A DNA stretch of 64,000 nucleotides from Pseudanabaena sp. BC1403. GTDB lineage: Bacteria > Cyanobacteriota > Cyanobacteriia > Pseudanabaenales > Pseudanabaenaceae. The notes below the pieces were generated by a model. The model saw only the letters and a list, made by a program, of their open reading frames with translations, was not told where the DNA came from and ran no database searches. Shown one piece after another: positions 29,668-37,868 of the stretch. Both the position numbers and the translations under genes were made by a program. Location: positions 62,001 to 126,000 of the forward strand of contig NZ_PDDM01000009.1 of assembly GCF_002914585.1 (NCBI RefSeq), written 5' to 3'. Each line of letters opens with the position of its first letter. Position 1 is the stretch's first letter.

Positions 29668-32097
29668 ATGACTATAGCCTTAATGCTAAGAGCGCCATCA
29701 GAAATCATTTGTAAAGTACAAGATGAACTCGCAGTTAGAGGATACACACCTCTTCAGTTGGCGACTGAGCTTAGTCTTGCAATACAACTGGTCGAGAATT
29801 TCTTGAATGGAGAAATTGTCGATCGCAATACTTATAACTTAATTTGTGAAAAACTAAACATTTCTATAAATTCTGTTCAGGATCTATCAGTAGAAAAGCC
29901 GATAGAAGACAAAGATAATTCAAATCTTCAAACATCCAATCTTAATGTATCAACTAATGGCAATATTGTTGATAATAATGTTGTATCAAATGCAATTCAG
30001 AAAGACAATAATATTATAGAAAAGATCGCTCAAAGTTTAAGTGATAGTTTATCCATTAGTGGGAAAAATGGACTTGATCAATCGTTGCAGAAAATCCGTA
30101 AGATTATATCTCCTGCGTTAATACGTCAATGTGATCGTCTCAGAATAATTGATGTTAATACGCCAATTCATTTACATGAATTATATACTGAGGCTAATAT
30201 TTTCACGGGTTTGCCGAGCAGTCAAAACATTGATTTAGATGAAACTTTTGCAAATGTATCTCCTGAACAATATGATCGCTTCTATTTATCCAAAATCCGT
30301 CCATCCACAATCTCAGCTAATCAGGCTCTAGAAGAATCCGAACAAATTCTGCTAGTTGGTGGTCTAGGTTCAGGCAAGACGACATTACTTAAATATTGGG
30401 CAATGGCTTGCATAGCAGGCAATATTCTGCCTGAATATTTACCTGTATTTTTGCCACTGCGATCACTTGTTTCTCTTAATGACATTTGCAACCCATTTAT
30501 ATGGTTAAAGCAACAAATTATTAACTATGGATGTTCTGATGAATTTTTGGATGGCAAATTCTTAGAGCAATTATTAAATCAAGGACAATTTTTATTTCTT
30601 TGGGATGGATTAGATGACCTGCCTGAGATTTATCACGCAGAAATCGCACAAAAAATCTCTGACTTTAGCGATCGCTATCCTAAGAATCGAGCAGTTCTCG
30701 CCACACGTAATCCGATCTATGGTCATATTCTCGAATCATTTTCGACATTGGAATTAGCTCCTTTTGGAGAATCACAAATTACTACATTTGCAAATAAGTG
30801 GTTTCAAACTACTTGCACCCAAAAGCCGAAAAGCAATGAAAAGTTTCAACAATTGCTCACCACAAATCAACCTCTAGCAGAAATCGCCAGTAATCCTCTA
30901 CTACTAACCTATCTCTGTACTGTCTTTAACAGTTGTGATTCTCTTAAAACAAACTTTTATCAGGAAGTCTTAAATCTACTATTGACCAAATGGGAGCAAA
31001 CTAAATGTTTGCCTAGCTCATCTAATCCAACATTATCAGCTTCTCAAAAGCTAGATTTGCTCTCCTATGTGGCGATCGTGTCGCTTGATCGACATGGTTA
31101 TATGTGGCAAAACAATCAACTTGAGGAAGACTTTCAGGCTTGTATGGCAACTAGTCGCACCTTATCCAAGTTAGCGATTGATCATGCCCAGCTTTTTCAG
31201 AGTCTCAAGTGGCAACATAGCCTATTAGTTGAATGTGCCAAAGGACTTTACTCACTCAACTACACTACTCTGCATGACTATCTTGCGGCCTATCGGATTG
31301 CCAATAGCGCACCTACTGCTGCCCAAAAATATTTGCTAGAGCGGATATATCTCAAGCGTTGGCATGGTGTGATCGTCATGACCGTCAGCATTTCCCAACA
31401 AGCAGATCGCATGTTGAAGATGATGAAACGTAAAATTGATGATTTGGTGAGCCAAGATCCGCAATTGCAGTCATTTCTGACATGGGTTAACCAACAGTCA
31501 ATTCAAATTCAAACCCCATACAAAGCGGTGACGATTCGTGCTTTATATCTAGATATTGATTTAGAAAATACGCGATCGCTCGACCGCGCTCGTGCTTTAG
31601 ATATCGCCCATTCCCGCTCTTTAGAACGCGCTCGCTCTAAGTCAATGGGTCTAGACAATACGATGGAAACTGAGGTTGACATCGATTACACAATTAATCT
31701 AGCTCTCAACCTTGACTTAGCTTTATACGTTGCTAATCACCCTGTTTTAGAGCTTGCTTGTGTACTTGAGCCAGATCTACATAGAGGGTTACTGTTTTTG
31801 CGTCAGAAATTTCCTGATCCTTATAAAATTCAAGGTCGAGAAACTTTTGCGAAGTGGTGGCAATCTAAGGGATTAGATTGGTCAAAAAAGTTACGCAACT
31901 TAATCGTCCAGCACCGTAAAAGCTCGCAAGAATGGCAATTCAGCGAAAATCAGCTTAATTTGTTGCGTACATACCATGATGCTAATAAGCTTTTGATTGA
32001 ATGTCTGAATAATTCTGAATATGTCAGCCCATTAGTCAAGAGTCAAATCGAGTCAACATTACTACTACCTCAAGGTGAGTACAGCATATTGCACTAA
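29668..32097 (+). CDS. NACHT-type STAND NTPase
   Basis: 809 residues; ATG 29668 has GAGGA 9 nt upstream. N-terminus (~1-70) looks like a helix-turn-helix-like segment (LQLATELSLAIQLVENFLNGE), followed by a low-complexity Asn/Ser linker (~85-125). The NACHT ATPase has Walker A GGLGSGKTT (231-239), Walker B-like FLFLWDGLDDLPE (~308-318), ATRNPIYGHI (sensor region) and NPLLLTYLC. C-terminal ~620-670 contains a repeated RSLDRARALD-type motif, then a helical end. STAND NTPases are signal-triggered oligomerising switches, and bacterial NACHT proteins include phage-defence proteins; no separate effector domain is recognised. Confidence 0.85.
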   Translation: MTIALMLRAPSEIICKVQDELAVRGYTPLQLATELSLAIQLVENFLNGEIVDRNTYNLICEKLNISINSVQDLSVEKPIEDKDNSNLQTSNLNVSTNGNIVDNNVVSNAIQKDNNIIEKIAQSLSDSLSISGKNGLDQSLQKIRKIISPALIRQCDRLRIIDVNTPIHLHELYTEANIFTGLPSSQNIDLDETFANVSPEQYDRFYLSKIRPSTISANQALEESEQILLVGGLGSGKTTLLKYWAMACIAGNILPEYLPVFLPLRSLVSLNDICNPFIWLKQQIINYGCSDEFLDGKFLEQLLNQGQFLFLWDGLDDLPEIYHAEIAQKISDFSDRYPKNRAVLATRNPIYGHILESFSTLELAPFGESQITTFANKWFQTTCTQKPKSNEKFQQLLTTNQPLAEIASNPLLLTYLCTVFNSCDSLKTNFYQEVLNLLLTKWEQTKCLPSSSNPTLSASQKLDLLSYVAIVSLDRHGYMWQNNQLEEDFQACMATSRTLSKLAIDHAQLFQSLKWQHSLLVECAKGLYSLNYTTLHDYLAAYRIANSAPTAAQKYLLERIYLKRWHGVIVMTVSISQQADRMLKMMKRKIDDLVSQDPQLQSFLTWVNQQSIQIQTPYKAVTIRALYLDIDLENTRSLDRARALDIAHSRSLERARSKSMGLDNTMETEVDIDYTINLALNLDLALYVANHPVLELACVLEPDLHRGLLFLRQKFPDPYKIQGRETFAKWWQSKGLDWSKKLRNLIVQHRKSSQEWQFSENQLNLLRTYHDANKLLIECLNNSEYVSPLVKSQIESTLLLPQGEYSILH

Positions 32098-32179
32098 AAA
32101 AAGGTAAAGTTTCTTCTTTTGTGCTTTTGTAATAGCGATTGCTATACTTTAGGCATTGCTTTAAAGAGATACATACCCT

Positions 32180-33076
32180 GTGCTAGAAGTTCGCAAAATC
32201 TGTAAATCTTATGGAAAAAAGCAAGTTTTGCAAGACTTAAGTTTTGCCATTCAGTCGGGGGAAGTCTATGGGTTACTTGGTCCAAATGGAGCAGGCAAAA
32301 CCACTACGATTAGCATTTTGTGTGGTTTAATCAAAGCCGATCGCGGCAATGTAACGATGAATGGGCAAAATGCATCTAGCTCAACCCGCTCGCTAATCGG
32401 TGTTGCCCCACAAGAAAATATTTTTTATAAGAGCTTAACCTGTGAAGAAAATTTGCGGTTTTTTGGACAGCTCTATGGGCTGAGTAATGAAGCTTGCCGA
32501 AAACAAGCACAATATTGTTTGGAGTTAGTGGGGCTAGGCGATCGCGCTAGAAGTATTGCTGATGGTCTGAGTGGTGGAATGCAACGTCGTCTGAGTATGG
32601 CGATCGCTCTTGTACATCAGCCGCAATTAGTTGTACTTGATGAACCAACAACGGGACTTGATATTGAAGCTCGCTATGAAGTTTGGGAATTGATTCGTAA
32701 ACTTAGAAGTCAAGATACGGCAATTTTATTGACGACCCATATGCTTGAGGAAGCAGAACGTCTTTGTCAGCGGATTGGCATTATCAAGCAAGGGAGTTTG
32801 CTCGCCGAAGGTAGCCTCGAAGAACTTCGCAAACATGTCCCTGCTCAAGAAATTGCGATCATTTGTACACCCACTGAGGATTTAGCGATCGCTAGAGCGA
32901 TTGAGTTGGGATTTCCTCATCGCTACTATGGACGAGATTTAGCTTTTTGGTTGCCTAATGTAATGGAACTAAAAGAAATTTTGGAATGTTTTGAAGGCAT
33001 CGCAATTGACTCGATCATGCGTCAACCCGTCCGCCTTGAAAATATCTACGTAGAAGTCACCCAAGGCCCAAAATAA
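32180..33076 (+). CDS. ABC transporter ATP-binding protein (ABC-2 / DrrA-like)
   Basis: 298 residues from GTG 32180. Walker A GPNGAGKTTT, Q-loop GVAPQENIFY, signature LSGGMQRRLSMA, Walker B LVVLDEPTTGLD and the H-loop TTHMLEEAERL are all intact. The C-terminal ~80 residues match the extension of DrrA/NatA-like export ATPases. No permease gene is adjacent, so the partner must be encoded elsewhere. It follows the NACHT gene by 82 bp on the same strand. Confidence 0.92.
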   Translation: MLEVRKICKSYGKKQVLQDLSFAIQSGEVYGLLGPNGAGKTTTISILCGLIKADRGNVTMNGQNASSSTRSLIGVAPQENIFYKSLTCEENLRFFGQLYGLSNEACRKQAQYCLELVGLGDRARSIADGLSGGMQRRLSMAIALVHQPQLVVLDEPTTGLDIEARYEVWELIRKLRSQDTAILLTTHMLEEAERLCQRIGIIKQGSLLAEGSLEELRKHVPAQEIAIICTPTEDLAIARAIELGFPHRYYGRDLAFWLPNVMELKEILECFEGIAIDSIMRQPVRLENIYVEVTQGPK

Positions 33077-33092
33077 GCCTAATATCAAGTAG

Positions 33093-33171
33093 CCACTTTG
33101 TGTTTTTAAAACCCTTACAGGGTTTGCTTTTTAATTCACAGAAGTGTTGTCACACTTTTGTGAATTGGTAT
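33093..33171 (-). repeat. Family A palindromic element, copy A2 (truncated)
   Basis: Reading the minus strand from 33171: ATACCAATTCACAAAAGTG ... it follows A1 almost base for base through the first two hairpins, then stops within the third arm at CACAAAGTGG. It lies between the ABC ATPase gene and the convergent gene at 33183. Confidence 0.8.
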
Positions 33172-33182
33172 AAAGGAGGCAT

Positions 33183-34226
33183 TTAACTTTCTATGCTTTG
33201 AGCATGGATAAAAACTGCCTTAGAAAAAGCCAGCAAGTTTTGCTGAATTTGCAAAGAATCTGATGCAACAAGACGATCAAGAGATGTGTAATATGTCGCA
33301 GCTAGTTTGGGGCGGTTACCAGCTTTGGTTGTCCATAGACCGTCGGCTAAACTCGCTCTAATCTCCACCGTTATACGATTATTATCTGGTAGCGTAAAGC
33401 GATCAGAAATGCCATGAAAAGCCTGAATCTGAGCTTTTGCATCCCCCTTAATCCAAATTGTCGCTACAAGATAGGGACTCACAGCTTGTAGATCATTATG
33501 ACTCACAGATCTGGCTGCATAAATATAAAGCAATTGCAACCAAGGTAGAGGATAAATGACCTCTAAAGCACTGTAACCACTTAGCTTAGCGTCAATGGTC
33601 ATGCCTTGGAAATAATCGATTGTTTGCGCCCATTGCTGACTAAAAGTTTTTGCGACATTAGGATTAAGAAACAAATTACCCCATTCGCTATGCTGCCAAG
33701 GTTGCATATCCATGAAATGCATGTATTCAGCAAACTCATGGGCAAGGCGCACAGGCTTTTGAGCTACCAGAGCATATATATCTTGCCAACAGAAATACGG
33801 CATAGATGAATTCACATCATCATATGGCTGGAGATAATATTGTTTTGCAGAAACACCAGCTAAAATCTCAGGATCGAGCAGACAATAACTATTGCTAATT
33901 ACGGCTATATAAGTCTTCCTAGTCTGAGACTTAGCCAAAATGAATAATGCGTCTAGAGAGAGTTTGCTTAGCTGGCTCTCCAAGTGATGCTCGCAGAGAA
34001 TATCAAAATCTTTACACTCTAAAAGTATGTCAGGCTGGATACCTGACGCAAAAAAGGGATAGCTAACAGCTTTAACAAAGGTTGAACTTGGCTTGCCTGA
34101 TCGCTGTGTTAAAAAGTCAACGAAATCTTGACCTAAATCTGAAATATTTTCTAGTAAATATTCCCAACAAGCAGCAAAACGCTCCTTCTTGTCTAGGTTT
34201 GGTGGCAGCAAAAAAATGTTACTCAT
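33183..34226 (-). CDS. Unknown protein with a PD-(D/E)XK-like N-terminal motif
   Basis: 347 residues, no signal peptide or membrane helix. I do not recognise the family. Residues 65-81 (PDILLECKDFDILCEHH) resemble the core of PD-(D/E)XK nucleases, in which PD... is followed by a strand ending in E-x-K; here Asp66 and Glu79 are in place but the lysine position is His81. This is followed by ESQLSKLSLDALFILAK and a strand TYIAVISNS, again like that fold. The C-terminal half has no recognisable motif. It lies near the NACHT gene (opposite strand), so a defence link is possible but unproven. Confidence 0.55.
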   Translation of the reverse strand: MSNIFLLPPNLDKKERFAACWEYLLENISDLGQDFVDFLTQRSGKPSSTFVKAVSYPFFASGIQPDILLECKDFDILCEHHLESQLSKLSLDALFILAKSQTRKTYIAVISNSYCLLDPEILAGVSAKQYYLQPYDDVNSSMPYFCWQDIYALVAQKPVRLAHEFAEYMHFMDMQPWQHSEWGNLFLNPNVAKTFSQQWAQTIDYFQGMTIDAKLSGYSALEVIYPLPWLQLLYIYAARSVSHNDLQAVSPYLVATIWIKGDAKAQIQAFHGISDRFTLPDNNRITVEIRASLADGLWTTKAGNRPKLAATYYTSLDRLVASDSLQIQQNLLAFSKAVFIHAQSIES

Positions 34227-34367
34227 AGCTGGGCGCTATCTAGCCTTGTTTCATTACATTGTATAGGTTTTCTACTGACACATAATATATTTGGAGCGTA
34301 ACGATTTTTATCTCTGTCCTAGATCTTACATTGCTATACCATTCAAAAATTAATGGTGTGGGGCAGG

Positions 34368-34423
34368 AATTGTAATTTTGGGATTGGCTTCGACTATACG
34401 AAGCCAATCCCAAAATTACAATT
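34368..34423. repeat. Hairpin with perfect 25-bp stem
   Basis: AATTGTAATTTTGGGATTGG... at 34368-34392 is fully complementary to 34399-34423 around ACTATA. It sits in the 442-bp gap that also contains element B1. Confidence 0.8.
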
Positions 34424-34441
34424 GATAGGAATATGTAGATC

Positions 34442-34590
34442 TGAAGATTACAGCAATTCTCATTATGAAACCGATTTTGGTGTTTCAAGCGCCCAAGGCG
34501 CTTGAAACACCAAAATCGGTTTTTTGAAATCCCGCCGTAGGCGGGATTTCAAAAAACCGATTTTTATAATGAGAATTACTGTGAAGATTA
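34442..34590. mobile_element. Family B element B1 (131 bp) with 9-bp target duplication
   Basis: Body 34451-34581. Ends CAGCAATTCTCATTAT and ATAATGAGAATTACTG are 16-bp inverted repeats with one mismatch. Two internal arms: a perfect 24-bp stem (AACCGATTTTGGTGTTTC...) around CCAAG and a 17-bp stem (TTTTTTGAAATCCCGCC) around GTA. AACCGATTTT occurs again at the right end, so the first arm's right half can pair with either copy. The body is flanked by TGAAGATTA at 34442-34450 and 34582-34590, a perfect 9-bp target-site duplication. No protein is encoded, so it is MITE-like. Confidence 0.9.
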
Positions 34591-34668
34591 TCCTCATTTT
34601 TAAATTAACCCTAACTGACGTTAAAATAATGTTTTAACGTATGAACTTTGCAGCTTTGATCGGAAGCT

Positions 34669-35640
34669 ATGGTAGAAGTATTGACTAATGAATCCCAGAC
34701 ACAAATTATTCAGAGCAACGCTATTGTGGCGGATGGTTTGAGCAAAACTTATCGCACTGGCTTTTGGTTAAATCAAAAAATTAGTTCTTTACAGGATTTT
34801 TCCTTAACCATTCGCCAAGGCGAGACCTTTGGAGTGTTAGGTCCTAATGGGGCAGGCAAAACCACATTATTAAAGATCTTGTTGGGTATTGTGAAGCCCA
34901 CATCAGGAACTGGTGAAATTTTAGGATATCCTCTAGGCGATCGCACAGCCAAGCAGTCAATCGGCTATTTACCTGAAAATGCTTATTACTACGACTATTT
35001 GACAGGCTGGGAACTACTTGATTTTATTGGTAGTTTATTTGGGGTTGCCCCATCTTTGCGTCGTCAGCGCATTGCTGATTTACTAGATCTTGTTGGTCTA
35101 TCTCAGTCAGTAGCGCGGAAAAAACAATTGCGCCAATATTCTAAAGGCATGGTGCAAAGAATTGGCGTAGCACAAGCTCTAATCAATGATCCCGAAATTG
35201 TGTTTCTTGATGAGCCGATGTCTGGGCTTGATCCCGTTGGTCGCTATCAAGTGCGCGAAATCATTTTGATGCTTAAAAATCAGGGGAAAACTGTATTTTT
35301 TAACAGTCATATTTTGTCTGATGTGGAGTTGATCTGCGATCGCATTGGCATTCTCAACAAAGGCGAATTAGTAGCGATGGGAACCTTAAATGAGTTACTT
35401 GGTACAGAGCAGTCCTATCAGGTCAGCGGTCACGGTGGCTCTGAGTCAGAGTTACAACCTTGGCTAGAGCATTTAATTTTTCAAAATGATACTTGGCATG
35501 GTCAATTAGCTAAGGATTTGCCAGAGTTTTTGACCTATATCGCTAGTATTGGGGCAAAGGCGATCGCGATCGAGCTAGCCCGCCAAACTCTCGAAGAATT
35601 TTTTATCGATCAAATTAAAGCTTCACGTCATAAAGAATAA
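34669..35640 (+). CDS. ABC transporter ATP-binding protein (ABC-2 type)
   Basis: 323 residues. Walker A GPNGAGKTTLLK, Q-loop YLPENAYYYDYL, signature YSKGMVQRIGVAQ (a common variant of LSGGQ), Walker B IVFLDEPMSGLD, and H-loop NSHILSDVELICDRI. The C-terminal part is a regulatory extension typical of NatA/CcmA-like exporters. Lone ATPase gene; no permease is in the window. The upstream 442-bp gap carries a hairpin and element B1, so its promoter may have been altered by the insertion. Confidence 0.92.
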   Translation: MVEVLTNESQTQIIQSNAIVADGLSKTYRTGFWLNQKISSLQDFSLTIRQGETFGVLGPNGAGKTTLLKILLGIVKPTSGTGEILGYPLGDRTAKQSIGYLPENAYYYDYLTGWELLDFIGSLFGVAPSLRRQRIADLLDLVGLSQSVARKKQLRQYSKGMVQRIGVAQALINDPEIVFLDEPMSGLDPVGRYQVREIILMLKNQGKTVFFNSHILSDVELICDRIGILNKGELVAMGTLNELLGTEQSYQVSGHGGSESELQPWLEHLIFQNDTWHGQLAKDLPEFLTYIASIGAKAIAIELARQTLEEFFIDQIKASRHKE

Positions 35641-35707
35641 AGGAAGTCAGCACGAAGCTCAGCATTCCTTTATTTGGATAGCAAAGCCTGCATTGCTATA
35701 AAAGCAA

Positions 35708-36778
35708 TTAAATTTGAATCATGGTGCTGTATTCAGTCAGTAGCTCATCATATGTGAGGCTATCTGTATCTGCTTGAGGACTCCAAAGCAACTCAAATAC
35801 TAATAAATGACTAGCTGGGATCGCTGCGATCGCCTCTAATGCTGTGCGTAATTCTTGCGTATTTCTAATGTCACTAAATAGAGGTTGATCGTGTTCAGTG
35901 CCAATCAATAGCGTCACCACAATATAAGCGGATGGGTCTTTATCAGGAGAAGCGATCGCTGTCGATCTCTGGGCAACTCTGCCTCTGACATTCACTAATG
36001 TTTCTTCGCTAAACTTGGTACGTTCTTCTAGAGACAATTTATTAAAGACTTCTTCAGCCTTGTCTCGATGCACTGATTGTGAACTGCATGAAACATGTGT
36101 CCAATTCTCGGGGGTACGCACCAAGGCAAGTGCCGACTCTTGCATCAATGTCATCAACCCTTCTGGTGTATCAGTGTCTACTTCAAGAGTTAACTCCGTC
36201 AATCTGGCTTGGACTTCACGGGCTTGGGCAAAGAGTGCAACTTGGAGTTTACTAACCGTAAAGGTTTCATTCCCTAAGTCATTTCCTCCTCCAATCTGTT
36301 TAGAACGCATCATGATCGCTCGAATAATAAAGTAGACGATCGCAAAAACAATCAATAAAATTATTATCAAGACAAACCAAGACATTCCATTCGACGATGT
36401 GGAAGTTGTGGATCGATAAGGATCATAGGATGGGTTATTCGACGAATTATTGATAATTACGGGAGCAACGATAGTTGAGGGTCTATTTGATGATGGTTGG
36501 CTAGGGGTATTTAATGCATCGCGATCATTGGAAGGGCTAGATGTTTTGGAGGGTGATGATTTAGATGGAGTTGATGACTTAGAACTACTAGAACTTGAAG
36601 GTGTTGAACGGGTGAAAGAACCGCCTCCGCTTCGACCTGCACTACTTTTTGCATAGACTTGCTGATCTTTGAGCAGGACTGTATCTAATTTGCGATCGCT
36701 CAAGCCTAGCTCTATCCCCAGAACTACAGGAAATACGAGTAGCGTAGATATAAAAAACTGAAACTTTTTCTTCCGCAT
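35708..36778 (-). CDS. DUF1517 family membrane protein
   Basis: 356 residues. An N-terminal hydrophobic stretch (about 8-26) is followed by the glycine-rich RSGGGSFTRS motif and a long Ser/Pro/Thr tract (~55-120), then one membrane helix (~133-157, WFVLIIILLIVFAIVYFII) and a soluble domain of about 190 residues (KLQVALFAQAREVQARL ... LVTLLIGTEHDQPL). This is the plan of DUF1517 proteins found in cyanobacteria and chloroplasts; function unknown. The C-terminal domain is probably cytoplasmic or lumenal depending on the cleavage of the first segment. Confidence 0.8.
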   Translation of the reverse strand: MRKKKFQFFISTLLVFPVVLGIELGLSDRKLDTVLLKDQQVYAKSSAGRSGGGSFTRSTPSSSSSSKSSTPSKSSPSKTSSPSNDRDALNTPSQPSSNRPSTIVAPVIINNSSNNPSYDPYRSTTSTSSNGMSWFVLIIILLIVFAIVYFIIRAIMMRSKQIGGGNDLGNETFTVSKLQVALFAQAREVQARLTELTLEVDTDTPEGLMTLMQESALALVRTPENWTHVSCSSQSVHRDKAEEVFNKLSLEERTKFSEETLVNVRGRVAQRSTAIASPDKDPSAYIVVTLLIGTEHDQPLFSDIRNTQELRTALEAIAAIPASHLLVFELLWSPQADTDSLTYDELLTEYSTMIQI

Positions 36779-36790
36779 AATATTTTCAAA

Positions 36791-37804
36791 TTATTCAAAA
36801 ACTTCGATATAGTCGCGATCGCCACCAGATTTTTGGGCTTGGAGAAGAGATTGCTCAGCCAAAGAGACGAGTTCATCAAAACTCAGGTCAGGAATCCGTT
36901 GATTTTGATCTTCTAAGGCTGTCACCACACCGCCGATACTAATGGTTAGAGGAAATAACAACCCTGAAGAAATGGCGATTGGATGACTACGAATACTGGT
37001 AAGGAGATTCAGAGAGAGTTGGATGCCACTTGCAGTATCACCATGGGGGGTGACACAAACAAATTCATCTAAACCGTGACGATATATCAAACTGTTAGCC
37101 ATACAACTATTGCTTAAGCGTCCTGCGATCGCATTAATTGCCTCATCGCCGATTTTCTCACCGTAGGAATCGACAATTGACTTAAACAGATCAATATCAA
37201 TGATCAATACACTCAAGAAACGGTAACTTTTGTAAGCAACAAATCCCTTAAGTTGCTGCATCATCTTTGGCATTACAGTTGCAAAGGCTTGCGCACTTAA
37301 AACCTTGGTTAAAGAATCAGACAAGCTGAGTGCATCCAGCAATTCATTTTGAGCTAGCAATCTTTGGTTTGCCCATGTTAAGGACTGCGTCAAGGCAGTC
37401 AGTCGGAGTGCTGTTCGCAATCTTGCTTTGAGTTCAGAGCTATCTATGGGATTGTTGAGAAATTCATCGACACCAGTATCTAGACCAATTTGGCGTTGTT
37501 GAGAGTTAGAATCTTTGACGATCAAGACAAAATATATTGACATCAAATCGGGATGCTCAAGATTTGACTTGCTCCGATGACAAAGTGCTAAACCTGACAC
37601 GTCTGGGATTGTCCAATCAGCTATGACGATCGCAGGTTTCTTTTGGAGAATTATTTCCCATGCTTTTTCACCACTGGTTTCAGTGATGAAATTATATTTT
37701 TCAGATTTTAAAACTTCAGAGATCGCCGATAGAACTTGGCGATCTCCACTAGTAACTAGAATCAAAGAATTATGACAATAATATTTTAGTCTGCGAAAAT
37801 CCAA
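36791..37804 (-). CDS. Response-regulator-like REC plus degenerate GGDEF protein
   Basis: 337 residues: REC-like domain (about 14-135) then GGDEF-like domain (about 160-330). The REC domain keeps the acceptor region (VIADWTIPDVSG) but the conserved Lys of the K-P motif is Asn (FLNNPID). In the GGDEF domain the signature is GLDEF instead of GGDEF (IYRHGLDEFVCV) and the usual LTGLxNR is LTKVLSA. Diguanylate cyclase activity is therefore doubtful; it may bind ligand or act as a scaffold. The next gene upstream on the strand (37869) is 64 bp away; the two may be co-transcribed. Confidence 0.82.
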   Translation of the reverse strand: MDFRRLKYYCHNSLILVTSGDRQVLSAISEVLKSEKYNFITETSGEKAWEIILQKKPAIVIADWTIPDVSGLALCHRSKSNLEHPDLMSIYFVLIVKDSNSQQRQIGLDTGVDEFLNNPIDSSELKARLRTALRLTALTQSLTWANQRLLAQNELLDALSLSDSLTKVLSAQAFATVMPKMMQQLKGFVAYKSYRFLSVLIIDIDLFKSIVDSYGEKIGDEAINAIAGRLSNSCMANSLIYRHGLDEFVCVTPHGDTASGIQLSLNLLTSIRSHPIAISSGLLFPLTISIGGVVTALEDQNQRIPDLSFDELVSLAEQSLLQAQKSGGDRDYIEVFE

Positions 37805-37868
37805 GGTGCTTGCCTCGCTATATCTTTAAGTTTGCGAAAATCCAAGCTTAGCGAGAAATACTCGGGAT

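Noticed and set aside
29668-33076. NACHT gene and ABC ATPase as one operon of a new transporter-defence system
   Set aside because: An 82-bp gap with no functional link visible and no permease; co-direction alone is not enough.
34240-34488. Minus-strand frame of 82 codons
   Set aside because: It reads through a perfect 25-bp hairpin and into element B1; composition is that of repeats and it has no ribosome site.
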